NCBI GenBank assembly: GCA_012295275.1
Contig: CM022671.1
Location: forward strand, 26,255,322-26,319,321
DNA from: Chrysomallon squamiferum
Lineage: Eukaryota > Mollusca > Gastropoda > Neomphalida > Peltospiridae
Direction: 5' to 3'
Length of the DNA stretch: 64,000 nt
Part shown: positions 1 through 12,765 of the stretch, in pieces
Position numbering within the stretch: position 1 is the stretch's first letter
Layout of the letters: the number at the start of each line of letters is the position of its first letter
Position numbers and translations under genes: made by a program
The notes under the pieces: model-generated
What the model was told of the DNA's origin: nothing
The model's database searches: none
Seen by the model: only the letters and a program-made list of their open reading frames with translations

Positions 1-168
1 TACATTATAAGAAATCACTGTGGACATGTATTGCTGTGAACTGAATGAAGGAGATAAAATGTTATCAAAGGTACTGTTTACAAAGAACAGTAATGATTAA
101 AACACTTTATTTATTATTATTCTGTTTTACAGATGGGATGATTGCTTTTTTTTGAAATAGCTCTGTTA

Positions 169-217
169 TTAACTAGCTCCAGCAAAGGTAGCAGAGGCTT
201 CGGCAAGGCCTTTCCTC
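169..217 (-). pseudogene. Copy of EFCAB10 terminal coding exon (unit 1)
   Basis: On the minus strand the 3' splice site 'tttcaacag' is followed by a frame reading RKGLAEASATFAGAS and a TAA stop at 169-171. It is intact. An AATAAA lies about 55-60 bp downstream. Whether it is ever spliced to EFCAB10 exon 3 is unknown. Confidence 0.7.
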
Positions 218-384
218 CTGTTGAAACAATAAAAATAAAGTCAGTTAAGATTTTAAAATAAAAACAAATAAATGAAACAAAAACCATGAACCAAAAAAAC
301 AAACAACCCCCCCAAAAAAATATGACAGACAAAAACATTACAAATGTAACCAAACTGTAGATAGTATGCAAAGCGGTGATACTC

Positions 385-416
<32 letters not shown>

Positions 417-844
417 GTAATAGTAATAAAACTATTTTAAAATATTTAAAAAAATGTATAACATGGATGTAATGAGGAGTGCATAAACAAAAATATCTCC
501 TACCTGAATATTTTGGCTCGCTAAAAACACACGCACACACACACAAACATAGGCCTACACAGAGGCAAGCACACAGACGTACATACATAATTTTCCATAC
601 TATAAGCATGTATGACAAAATTAATTTGGTTGCAGGGTTGTTGTTTTTTTAAATAGTTGTAGTAAAGAGGTTTACTTACACCTATATAAAATATATCGAA
701 TGTTTGTGTGTGCATGTTTGAAAACAGTTGGCAAACTATTTACTGCACTATAAAAATAAAAAAGAGAAGGAAGGGTTCACTGTATGCCAGTACACAAGTA
801 GCAGAGTTTGTTTTTCCACACAAAATTCATTTTTGATACTCTTA

Positions 845-1118
845 TTTACACCGGTGTAAAGGTTATTGAATCGGTACGCATCTACTGGATATCGTGTCTG
901 CATCCGGAACGTCAATGGGAAGTGATTGTAAGGATGCCATCTTTTATTATTCTGTCGTTCTTCACTTTTGTAATTATGGATGACAAATTTCAGTGTGCCA
1001 CAGCACTTCTCGACTGTCTTCAGTTAAAACTGGACCTGAACCCTAAACAGAACAAATATGGAAGTTTTAGGGGTGCATGGTGAAAAATAGGGATATTCCT
1101 GTGAAGTATTTACAGGAA
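845..1118. promoter_or_regulatory. CpG-retaining conserved block of the macrosatellite (unit 1), promoter-like
   Basis: This block stands out from its AT-rich surroundings by clustered CpGs (positions ~850-915). It contains the 16-bp palindrome 'tttacaccggtgtaaa' (845-860), 'ccggaacgtc' (ETS-like core plus TGACGT-like on the other strand), and an inverted repeat TTCCTGT/ACAGGAA (1096-1118). Equivalents occur in units 2-5. In units 2-4 the minus strand also reads CCAATGACGTTCCGGAT and CAAGATGGC (CCAAT box, CRE-like, ETS-like, YY1-like); units 1 and 5 have lost the CCAAT and YY1-like forms. Promoter activity is inference. Confidence 0.4.
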
Positions 1119-1788
1119 CTAACTCGGTGCCGTGTTTAGATCTTTACTGACATTTACCGATGCCTTTACACATAGTCAGGTAATTTGTTTCATCAGCAAA
1201 CTGTATGACATATCCATTTTCATATTGCTGGCCGAATTGTTAATAAAAATCATCAAAAATGGCTTATTTTTCTTTCTTTCTTTTTCATTCTTTTTACTTT
1301 TAGTATTATCTTCAAGAGTTTGCTAAACATTTAAAAATTACTGGAGACCTTGTAGTATTTTGTCTGTTATCACTTCTGTTAGTTTCTTGTCACTTTAAAA
1401 TTATTAAAGGTTAAATAAAATTGTTCTGACATGTATTAATTTCACAATTTGTTATCTAAATGTTAATCCAAGTAAGCTACACTTTTATACATTTTTTTCA
1501 TTTGTGTTTCTTAAATGTTATATAAAATGAAAGTAAATATTTTAGTTATCAGTAGAAAACTTGTATGCATCTGAAATGAAACTTCTCCTTTAAATACAAC
1601 AATAATAATAATATACTAAATGGTGTTGCTATTACTACATCTAGTATTATTGCTACTACTACTACTACTACTACTACTAACAATAATAAAATAATAATTG
1701 TATTTTAATGTGTCACATTTATGAATGTACTTGCTCAGACGTTATGCTGACAATGTATATACGAGTTTCCCAAATTCATATGTTACAG

Positions 1789-1819
<31 letters not shown>

Positions 1820-1840
1820 TTTTAAAATAATATGTTTTGA

Positions 1841-1882
<42 letters not shown>

Positions 1883-2509
1883 TTATATTTGTATTCTATA
1901 TATATATATAAAACGATCCCAGAGTTTTATTTTTGGAAAGAAAATCAACTAGTCTAGACGACAGTTGCTAAGTAAAATCACCACTTTCTTAAAACATGTG
2001 ACAATACCAACGTGCCTCACTAGTAGGTAAAATAAAAATAATTTTATTTGTTAAGTATATTAAACATTTTCTTAAATTTTATTTGAAAATTAAACCAAGA
2101 CAGTATTAATGAGAAAATAAAAAATAAAAAATTAACAATAAAATGCTGACAAACATTTTTATACACAAAAAAGCACAGAGAAATGCAATGTCATTCAATA
2201 CTGCTTCATTGTATTTGTTTATTTTAAAACAACTTATAATCAGCAATGCAACTAATTAAGCAAGCACATAAATATCATCATTTATAATAAAGAAATTAAG
2301 CTGAAAGTATTGAATTAAATTTTAATAATGTATACATAAATCATATTTATTTAAACAAAATGATAGCACACACACACACACACACACGAACATATATCAT
2401 ACAATAAATAACATTTTTAAATAAAACATCTTCAATATTGAAACATGCCTTAAAATATATATATATATTTTTTTATATTCTAAAAAGTGACATTTTTTAA
2501 AATAATGGA

Positions 2510-2893
2510 TACATTATAAGAAATCACTGTGGACATGTATTGCTGTGAACTGAATGAAGGAGATAAAAATGTTATCAAAGGTACTGTTTACAAAGAACAG
2601 TAATGATTAAAACACTTTATTTATTATTATTCTGTTTTACAGATAGGATGATTGCTTTTTTGAAATAGCTCTGTTATTAACTAGCTCCAGCAAAGGTAGC
2701 AGAGGCTTCGGCAAGGCCTTTCCTCCTGTTGAAACAATAAAAATAAAGTCAGTTAAGATTTTAAAATAAAAACAAATAAATGAAACAAAAAACCATGAAC
2801 CAAAAAAACAAACAACCCCCCCAAAAAAATATGACAGACAAAAACATTACAAATGTAACCAAACTGTAGATAGTATGCAAAGCGGTGATACTC

Positions 2894-2925
<32 letters not shown>

Positions 2926-4156
2926 GTAATAGTAATAAAACTATTTTAAAATATTTAAAAAAATGTATAACATGGATGTAATGAGGAGTGCATAAACAAA
3001 AATATCTCCTACCTGAATATTTTGGCTCGCTAAAAACACACGCACACACACACAAACATAGGCCTACACAGAGGCAAGCACACAGACGTACATACATAAT
3101 TTTCCATACTATAAGCATGTATGACAAAATTAATTTGGTTGCAGGGTTGTTGTTTTTTTAAATAGTTGTAGTAAAGAGGTTTACTTACACCTATATAAAA
3201 TATATCGAATGTTTGTGTGTGCATGTTTGAAAACAGTTGGCAAACTATTTACTGCACTATAAAAATAAAAAAGAGAAGGAAGGGTTCACTGTATGCCAGT
3301 ACACAAGTAGCAGAGTTTGTTTTTCCACACAAAATTCATTTTTGATACTCTTATTTACACCGGTGTAAAGGTTATTGAATCGGTACGCATCTACTGGATA
3401 TCGTGTCTGCATCCGGAACGTCATTGGGAAGTGATTGTAAGGATGCCATCTTGGATGGTTCTGTCGTTCTTCACTTTTGTAATTATGGACGACAAATTTC
3501 AGTGTGCCACAGCACTTCTCGACTGTCTTCAGTTAAAACTGGACCTGAACCCTAAACAGAACAAATATGGAAGTTTTAGGGGTGCATGGTGAAAAATAGG
3601 GATATTCCTGTGAAGTATTTACAGGAACTAACTCGGTGCCGTGTTTAGATCTTTACTGACATTTACCGATGGCTTTACAGATAGTTAGGTAATTTGTTTC
3701 ATCAGCAAACTGTATGACATATCCATTTTCATATTGCTGGCCGAATTGTTAATAAAAATCATCAAAAATGGCTTATTTTTCTTTCTTTCTTTCATTCTTT
3801 TACTTTTAGTATTATCTTCAAGAGTTTGCTAAACATTTAAAAATTACTGGAGACCTTGTAGTATTTTGTCTGTTATCACTTCTGTTAGTTTCTTGTCACT
3901 TAAAATTATTAAAAGGTTAAATAAAATTGTTCTGACATGTATTAATTTCACAATTTGTTATCTAAATGTTAATCCAAGTAAGCTACACTTTTATACATTT
4001 TTCATTTGTGTTTCTTAAATGTTATATAAAATGAAAGTAAATATTTTAGTTATCAGAAGAAAACTTGTATGCATCTGAAATGAAACTTCTCCATTAAATA
4101 CAACAACAAAAATAATATACTAAATGGTGTTGCTATTACTACATCTAGTATTATTG

Positions 4157-4189
<33 letters not shown>

Positions 4190-4349
4190 TTAACAATAAT
4201 AAAAAATAATAATTGTATTTTAATGTGTCACATTTATGAATGTACTTGCTCAGACGTTATGCTGACAATGTATATACGAGTTTCCCAAATTCATATGTTA
4301 CAGAATAATAATAATAATAATAATAAATTTTTAAAATAATATCTTTTGA

Positions 4350-4407
<58 letters not shown>

Positions 4408-4883
4408 TTATATTTGTATTCTATATATATATAAAACCATCCCAGAGTTTTATTTTTTGAAAGAAAATCAACTCGTCTAGACGACAGTTGCTAAGTAAAA
4501 CCACCACTTTCTTAAAACATGTGACAATACCAACGTGCGTCACTAGTAGGTAAAATAAAATAAATTTTATTTGTTAAATATATTAAACATTTTCTTAAAT
4601 TTTATTTGAAAATTAAACCAAGACAGTATTAATGAGAAAACAAAAAATAAAAAATTAACAATAAAATGCTGACAAACATTTTTATACACAAAAAGCACAG
4701 AGAAATGCAATGTCATTCAATACTGCTTATTGTATGTTTATTTTAAAACAACTTATAATCAGCAATGCAACTAATTAAGCCAGCACATAAATATCATCAT
4801 TTATAATAAAGAAATTAAGCTGAAAGTATTGAATTAAATTTTAATAATGTATACATAAATTATATTTATTTAAACAAAATGAT

Positions 4884-4928
<45 letters not shown>

Positions 4929-5048
4929 ACATATATCATACAATAAATAACATTTTTAAATAAAACATCTTCAATATTGAAACATGCCTTAAAATATTTA
5001 TATATATTTTTTTATATTCTAAAAAGTGACATTTTTTAAAATAATGGA
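2510..5048. repeat. Macrosatellite unit 2
   Basis: The central block reads 'cttggatggttctg' and 'gtcattggg'. The downstream half has 'aaccatccc' and 'gtgcgtcac', as in unit 5, and an expanded (GT)n and (CA)n. This makes it a mosaic of the two variant classes. Confidence 0.95.
2677..2725 (-). pseudogene. Copy of EFCAB10 terminal coding exon (unit 2)
   Basis: It has the same acceptor, intact 15-residue frame and TAA stop as the unit 1 copy. Confidence 0.7.
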
Positions 5049-5435
5049 TACATTATAAGAAATCACTGTGGACATGTATTGCTGTGAACTGAATGAAGGA
5101 GATAAAAATGTTATCAAAGGTACTGTTTACAAAGAACAGTAATGATTAAAACACTTTATTTATTATTATTCTGTTTTACAGATAGGATGATTGCTTTTTT
5201 GAAATAGCTCTGTTATTAACTAGCTCCAGCAAAGGTAGCAGAGGCTTCGGCAAGGCCTTTCCTCCTGTTGAAACAATAAAAATAAAGTCAGTTAAGATTT
5301 TAAAACAAAAACAAATAAATGAAACAAAAAACCATGAACCAAAAAAACAAACAACCCCCCCCAAAACAATATGACAGACAAAAACATTACAAATGTAACC
5401 AAACTGTAGATAGTATGCAAAGCGGTGATACTCTA

Positions 5436-5474
<39 letters not shown>

Positions 5475-6838
5475 GTAATAAAACTATTTTAAAATATTTA
5501 AAAAAAATGTATAACATGGATGTAATGAGGAGTGCATAAACAAAAATATCTCCTACCTGAATATTTTGGCTCACATAAAACACACGCACACACACACACA
5601 AACATAGGCATACACAGAGGCAAGCACACAGACGTACATACATAATTTTCCATATTATAAACATGTAGGACAAAATTAATTTGGTTGCAGATTTTTTTTT
5701 TTCTAAATAGTTGTAGTAAAGAGGTTTACTTACACCTATATAAAATATATCAAATGTTTGTGTGTGCATGTTTGAAAACAGTTGGCAAACTATTTACTGC
5801 ACTATAAAAATAAAAAAGAGAAGGAAGGGTTCACTGTATGCCAGTACACAAGTAGCAGAGTTTGTTTTTCCACACAAAATTCATTTTTGATACTCTTATT
5901 TACACCGGTGTAAAGGTTATTGAATCGGTACGCATCTACTGGATATCGTGTCTGCATCCGGAACGTCATTGGGAAGTGATTGTAAGGATGCCATCTTGAA
6001 TGATTCTGTCGTTCTTCACTTTTGTAATTATGGATGACAAATTTCAGTGTGCCACAGCACTTCTCGACTGTCTTCAGTTAAAACTGGACCTGAACCCGAA
6101 ACAGAACAAATATGGAAGTTTTAGGGTGCATGGTGAAAAATAGGGATATTCCTGTGAAGTATTTACAGGAACTAACTCGGTGCCGTGTTTAGATCTTTAC
6201 TGACATTTACCGATGGCTTTACAGATAGTTAGGTAATTTGTTTCATCAGCAAACTGTATGACATATCCATTTTCATATTGCTGGCCGAATTGTTAATAAA
6301 AATCATCAAAAATGGCTTATTTTTCTTTCTTTCTTTTTCATTCTTTTACTTTTAGTATTATCTTCAAGAGTTTGCTAAACATTTAAAAATTACTGGAGAC
6401 CTTGTAGTATTTTGTCTGTTATCACTTCTGTTAGTTTCTTGTCACTTAAAATTATTAAAAGGTTAAATAAAATTGTTCTGACATGTATTAATTTCACAAT
6501 TTGTTATCTAAATGTTAATCCAAGTAAGCTACACTTTTATACATTTTTCATTTGTGTTTCTTAAATGTTATATAAAATGAAAGTAAATATTTTAGTTATC
6601 AGTAGAAAACTTGTATGCATCTGAAATGAAACTTCTCCTTTAAATACAACAATAATAATAATATACTAAATGGTGTTGCTATTACTACATCTAGTATTAT
6701 TACTACTACTACTACTACTACTACTACTAACAATAATAAAATAATAATTGTATTTTAATGTGTCACATTTATGAATGTACTTGCTCAGACGTTATGCTGA
6801 CAATGTATATACGAGTTTCCCAAATTCATATGTTACAG

Positions 6839-6869
<31 letters not shown>

Positions 6870-6890
6870 TTTTAAAATAATATGTTTTGA

Positions 6891-6932
<42 letters not shown>

Positions 6933-7563
6933 TTATATTTGTATTCTATATATATATATAAAACGATCCCAGAGTTTTATTTTTGGAAAGAAAATCAACT
7001 AGTCTAGACGACAGTTGCTAAGTAAAATCACCACTTTCTTAAAACATGTGACAATACCAACGTGCCTCACTAGTAGGTAAAATAAAAATAATTTTATTTG
7101 TTAAATATATTAAACATTTTCTTAAATTTTATTTGAAAATTAAACCAAGACAGTATTAATGAGAAAATAAAAAATAAAAAATTAACAATAAAATGCTGAC
7201 AAACATTTTTATACACAAAAAAGCACAGAGAAATGCAATGTCATTCAATACTGCTTCATTGTATTTGTTTATTTTAAAACAACTTATAATCAGCAATGCA
7301 ACTAATTAAGCAAGCACATAAATATCATCATTTATAATAAAGAAATTAAGCTGAAAGTATTGAATTAAATTTTAATAATGTATACATAAATCATATTTAT
7401 TTAAACAAAATGATAGCACACACACACACACACACACACACGAACATATATCATACAATAAATAACATTTTTAAATAAAACATCTTCAATATTGAAACAT
7501 GCCTTAAAATATATATATATATTTTTTTATATTCTAAAAAGTGACATTTTTTAAAATAATGGA
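5049..7563. repeat. Macrosatellite unit 3
   Basis: It carries 'cttgaatgattctg' and 'gtcattggg' in the central block. It has a one-base deletion in the 'ttttagggtgcatgg' stretch and several changes in the (CA)n neighbourhood ('ggctcacataaaacac'), so that a 197-codon minus-strand reading frame opens by chance. Confidence 0.95.
5216..5264 (-). pseudogene. Copy of EFCAB10 terminal coding exon (unit 3)
   Basis: It has an intact acceptor, frame and stop, identical in coding content to units 1 and 2. Confidence 0.7.
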
Positions 7564-7948
7564 TACATTATAAGAAATCACTGTGGACATGTATTGCTGT
7601 GAACTGAATGAAGGAGATAAAAATGTTATCAAAGGTACTGTTTACAAAGAACAGTAATGATTAAAACACTTTATTTATTATTATTCTGTTTTACAGATAG
7701 GATGATTGCTTTTTTTGAAATAGCTCTGTTATTAACTAGCTCCAGCAAAGGTAGCAGAGGCTTCGGCAAGGCCTTTCCTCCTGTTGAAACAATAAAAATA
7801 AAGTCAGTTAAGATTTTAAAATAAAAACAAATAAATGAAACAAAAAACCATGAACCAAAAAAACAAACAACCCCCCCAAAAAAATATGACAGACAAAAAC
7901 ATTACAAATGTAACCAAACTGTAGATAGTATGCAAAGCGGTGATACTC

Positions 7949-7980
<32 letters not shown>

Positions 7981-9353
7981 GTAATAGTAATAAAACTATT
8001 TTAAAATATTTAAAAAAATGTATAACATGGATGTAATGAGGAGTGCATAAACAAAAATATCTCCTACCTGAATATTTTGGCTCACAAAAAACACACGCAC
8101 ACACACACAAACATAGGCCTACACAGAGGCAAGCACACAGACGTACATACATAATTTTCCATACTATAAGCATGTATGACAAAATTAATTTGGTTGCAGG
8201 GTTGTTGTTTTTTTAAATAGTTGTAGTAAAGAGGTTTACTTACACCTATATAAAATATATCGAATGTTTGTGTGTGCATGTTTGAAAACAGTTGGCAAAC
8301 TATTTACTGCACTATAAAAAAAAAAAAAGAGAAGGAAGGGTTCACTGTATGCCAGTACACAAGTAGCAGAGTTTGTTTTTCCACACAAAATTCATTTTTG
8401 ATACTCTTATTTACACCGGTGTAAAGGTTATTGAATCGGTACGCATCTACTGGATATCGTGTCTGCATCCGGAACGTCATTGGGAAGTGATTGTAAGGAT
8501 GCCATCTTGAATGATTCTGTCGTTCTTCACTTTTGTAATTATGGATGACAAATTTCAGTGTGCCACAGCACTTCTCGACTGTCTTCAGTTAAAACTGGAC
8601 CTGAACCCGAAACAGAACAAATATGGAAGTTTTAGGGGTGCATGGTGAAAAATAGGGATATTCCTGTGAAGTATTTACAGGAACTAACTCAGTGCCGTGT
8701 TTAGATCTTTACTGACATTTACCGATGGCTTTACAGATAGTTAGGTAATTTGTTTCATCAGCAAACTGTATGACATATCCATTTTCATATTGCTGGCCGA
8801 ATTGTTAATAAAAATCATCAAAAATGGCTTATTTTTCTTTCTTTCTTTTTCATTCTTTTTTACTTTTAGTATTATCTTCAAGAGTTTGCTAAACATTTAA
8901 AAATTACTGGAGACCTTGTAGTATTTTGTCTGTTATCACTTCTGTTAGTTTCTTGTCACTTAAAATTATTAAAAGGTTAAATAAAATTGTTCTGACATGT
9001 ATTAATTTCACAATTTGTTATCTAAATGTTAATCCAAGTAAGCTACACTTTTATACATTTTTCATTTGTGTTTCTTAAATGTTATATAAAATGAAAGTAA
9101 ATATTTTAGTTATCAGTAGAAAACTTGTATGCATCTGAAATGAAACTTCTCCTTTAAATACAACAATAATAATAATATACTAAATGGTGTTGCTATTACT
9201 ACATCTAGTATTATTGCTACTACTACTACTACTACTACTACTAACAATAATAAAATAATAATTGTATTTTAATGTGTCACATTTATGAATGTACTTGCTC
9301 AGACGTTATGCTGACAATGTATATAATGAGTTTCCCAAATTCATATGTTACAG

Positions 9354-9384
<31 letters not shown>

Positions 9385-9405
9385 TTTTAAAATAATATGT
9401 TTTGA

Positions 9406-9447
<42 letters not shown>

Positions 9448-9926
9448 TTATATTTGTATTCTATATATATATATAAAACGATCCCAGAGTTTTATTTTTG
9501 GAAAGAAAATCAACTAGTCTAGACGACAGTTGCTAAGTAAAATCACCACTTTCTTAAAACATGTGACAATACCAACGTGCCTCACTAGTAGGTAAAATAA
9601 AAATAATTTTATTTGTTAAGTATATTAAACATTTTCTTAAATTTTATTTGAAAATTAAACCAAGACAGTATTAATGAGAAAATAAAAATAAAAATTAACA
9701 ATAAAATGCTGACAAACATTTTTATACACAAAAAGCACAGAGAAATGCAATGTCATTCAATACTGCTTCATTGTATTTGTTTATTTTAAAACAACTTATA
9801 ATCAGCAATGCAACTAATTAAGCAAGCACATAAATATCATCATTTATAATAAAGAAATTAAGCTGAAAGTATTGAATTAAATTTTAATAATGTATACATA
9901 AATCATATTTATTTAAACAAAATGAT

Positions 9927-9973
<47 letters not shown>

Positions 9974-10094
9974 ACATATATCATACAATAAATAACATTT
10001 TTAAATAAAACATCTTCAATATTGAAACATGCCTTAAAAATATATATATATATTTTTTTATATTCTAAAAAGTGACATTTTTTAAAATAATGGA
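7564..10094. repeat. Macrosatellite unit 4
   Basis: It is close to unit 3 in the central block ('cttgaatgattctg') and to units 1 and 3 downstream ('aaacgatccc', 'gtgcctcac'). It has a long A-run at about 8,319-8,328 and a long (CA)n near 9,927-9,971. Confidence 0.95.
7732..7780 (-). pseudogene. Copy of EFCAB10 terminal coding exon (unit 4)
   Basis: It has an intact acceptor, frame and stop, identical in coding content to units 1-3. Confidence 0.7.
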
Positions 10095-10479
10095 TACATT
10101 ATAAGAAATCACTGTGGACATGTATTGCTGTGAACTGAATGAAGGAGATAAAAATGTTATCAAAGGTACTGTTTACAAAGAACAGTAATGATTAAAACAC
10201 TTTATTTATTATTATTCTGTTTTACAGATAGGATGATTGCTTTTTTTTGAAATAGCTCTGTTATTAACTAGCTCCAGCAAAGGTAGCAGAGGCTTGGCAA
10301 GGCCTTTCCTCCTGTTGAAACAATAAAAATAAAGTCAGTTAAGATTTTAAAACAAAAACAAATAAATGAAACAAAAAACCATGAACCAAAAAAACAAACA
10401 ACCCCCCCAAAAAAATATGACAGACAAAAACATTACAAATGTAACCAAACTGTAGATAGTATGCAAAGCGGTGATACTC

Positions 10480-10514
<35 letters not shown>

Positions 10515-11919
10515 GTAATAGTAATAAAACTATTTTAAAATATTTAAAAAAATGTATAACATGGATGTAATGAGGAGTGCATAAACAAAAATATCTCCTA
10601 CCTGAATATTTTGGCTCGCTAAAAACACACGCACACACACACAAACATAGGCCTACACAGAGGCAAGCACACAGACGTACATACATAATTTTCCATACTA
10701 TAAGCATGTATGACAAAATTAATTTGGTTTGCAGGGTTGTTGTTTTTTTTTTAAATAGTTGTAGTAAAGAGGTTTACTTACACCTATATAAAATATATCG
10801 AATGTTTGTGTGTGCATGTTTGAAAACAGTTGGCAAACTATTTACTGCACTATAAAAATAAAAAAGAGAAGGAAGGGTTCACTGTATGCCAGTACACAAG
10901 TAGCAGAGTTTGTTTTTCCACACAAAATTCATTTTTGATACTCTTATTTACACCGGTGTAAAGGTTATTGAATCGGCACGCATCTACTGGATATCGTGGT
11001 CTGCATCCCGAACGTCAATGGGAAGTGATTGTAAGGATGCCATCTTTTATTATTCTGTCGTTCTTCACTTTTGTAATTATGGATGACAAATTTCAGTGTG
11101 CCACAGCACTTCTCGACTGTCTTCAGTTAAAACTGGACCTGAACCCTAAACAGAACAAATATGGAAGTTTTAGGGGTGCATGGTGAAAAATAGGGATATT
11201 CCTGTGAAGTATTTACAGGAACTAACTCGGTGCCGTGTTTAGATCTTTACTGACATTTACCGATGCCTTTACACATAGTCAGGTAATTTGTTTCATCAGC
11301 AAACTGTATGACATATCCATTTTCATATTGCTGGCCGAATTGTTAATAAAAATCATCAAAAATGGCTTATTTTTCTTTCTTTCTTTTTCATTCTTTTACT
11401 TTTAGTATTATCTTCAAGAGTTTGCTAAACATTTAAAAATTACTGGAGACCTTGTAGTATTTTGTCTGTTATCACTTCTGTTAGTTTCTTGTCACTTAAA
11501 ATTATTAAAAGGTTAAATAAAATTGTTCTGACATGTATTAATTTCACAATTTGTTATCTAAATGTTAATCCAAGTAAGCTACACTTTTATACATTTTTCA
11601 TTTGTGTTTCTTAAATGTTATATAAAATGAAAGTAAATATTTTAGTTATCAGTAGAAAACTTGTATGCATCTGAAATGAAACTTCTCCATTAAATACAAC
11701 AATAATAATATACTAAATGGTGTTGCTATTACTACATCTAGTATTATTGCTACTACTACTACTACTACTAACAATAATAAAATAATAATCGTATTTTAAT
11801 GTGTCACATTTATGAATGTACTTGCTCAGACGTTATGCTAACAATGTATATACGAGTTTCCCAAATTCATATGTTACAGAACAATAATAATAATAAATTT
11901 TTAAAATAATATCTTTTGA

Positions 11920-11957
<38 letters not shown>

Positions 11958-12433
11958 ATATTTGTATTCTATATATATAAAATCATCCCAGAGTTTTATT
12001 TTTGGAAAGAAAATCAACTAGTCTAGACGACAGTTGCTAAGTAAAACCACCACTTTCTTAAAACATGTGACAATACCAACGTGCGTCACTAGTAGGTAAA
12101 ATAAAAATAATTTTATTTGTTAAATATATTAAACATTTTCTGAAATTTTATTTGAAAATTAAACCAAGACAGTATTAATGAAAAAATAAAAGATAAAAAA
12201 TTAACAATAAAATACTGACAAACATTTTTATACACAAAAAAGCACAGAGAAATGCAATGACATTCAATACTGCTTTATTGTATTTGTTTATTTTAAAACG
12301 ACTTATAATCAGCAATGCAACTAATTAAGCAAGCACATAAATATCATCATTTATAATAAAGAAATTAAGCTGAAAGTATTGAATTAAATTTTAATAATGT
12401 ATACATAAATTATATTTATTTAAACAAAATGAT

Positions 12434-12478
<45 letters not shown>

Positions 12479-12598
12479 ACATATATCATACAATAAATAA
12501 CATTTTTAAATAAAACATCTTCAATATTGAAACATGCCTTAAAATATTTATATATATTTTTTTATATTCTAAAAAGTGACATTTTTTTAAATAATGGA
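10095..12598. repeat. Macrosatellite unit 5
   Basis: The central block matches unit 1 ('cttttattattctg') and the downstream half is nearest to unit 2. It has a one-base deletion in the copied EFCAB10 exon ('ggcttggc' instead of 'ggcttcggc') and the shortest (AAT)n and (CTA)n tracts of the array. Confidence 0.95.
10264..10311 (-). pseudogene. Frameshifted copy of EFCAB10 terminal exon (unit 5)
   Basis: One base is missing ('gaggcttggc' against 'gaggcttcggc'). After RKGLA the frame shifts, the normal TAA is bypassed, and the reading would continue about 24 codons further. This copy could not give the normal C-terminus. Confidence 0.75.
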
Positions 12599-12704
12599 TA
12601 CATTATAAGAAATCAGTGTGGACATGTATTGCTGTGAACTGAATGAAGGAGATAAAAATGTTACCAAAGGTACTGTTTACAAAGAACAGTAATGATTAAA
12701 ACAC

Positions 12705-12710
12705 TTTATT
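12705..12710 (-). terminator. EFCAB10: Poly(A) signal for EFCAB10
   Basis: On the minus strand AATAAA lies about 56 nt after the TAA stop, within 'aataataataaataaagtg'. The same signal follows each copied exon in the array. Confidence 0.6.
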
Positions 12711-12765
12711 TATTATTATTCTGTTTTACACATAGGATGATTGCTTTTTTGAAATAGCTCTGTTA

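Larger units (their letters stand above)
1..2509. repeat. Macrosatellite unit 1
   Basis: This is the first unit seen; its phase is set arbitrarily by the window edge. It shares diagnostic variants with unit 5 in the central block ('cttttattattctg', 'gtcaatggg', 'gatgcctttacacatagtc') but shares its downstream half with units 3 and 4 ('aaacgatccc', 'gtgcctcac'). Confidence 0.95.

Noticed and set aside
943-1000. Minus-strand first exon starting MASLQSLP in each macrosatellite unit
   Set aside because: The frame stops after about 25 codons and the only GT nearby (A|GTAGAT) is a poor donor; kept only as part of the promoter-like block.
5176-5769. 197-codon minus-strand frame in macrosatellite unit 3
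   Set aside because: It is open only because of small length changes in that unit; the other units break it. It translates (AAT)n and (CA)n tracts, and only the first few dozen bases at its 3' end overlap the real exon copy, in another frame.
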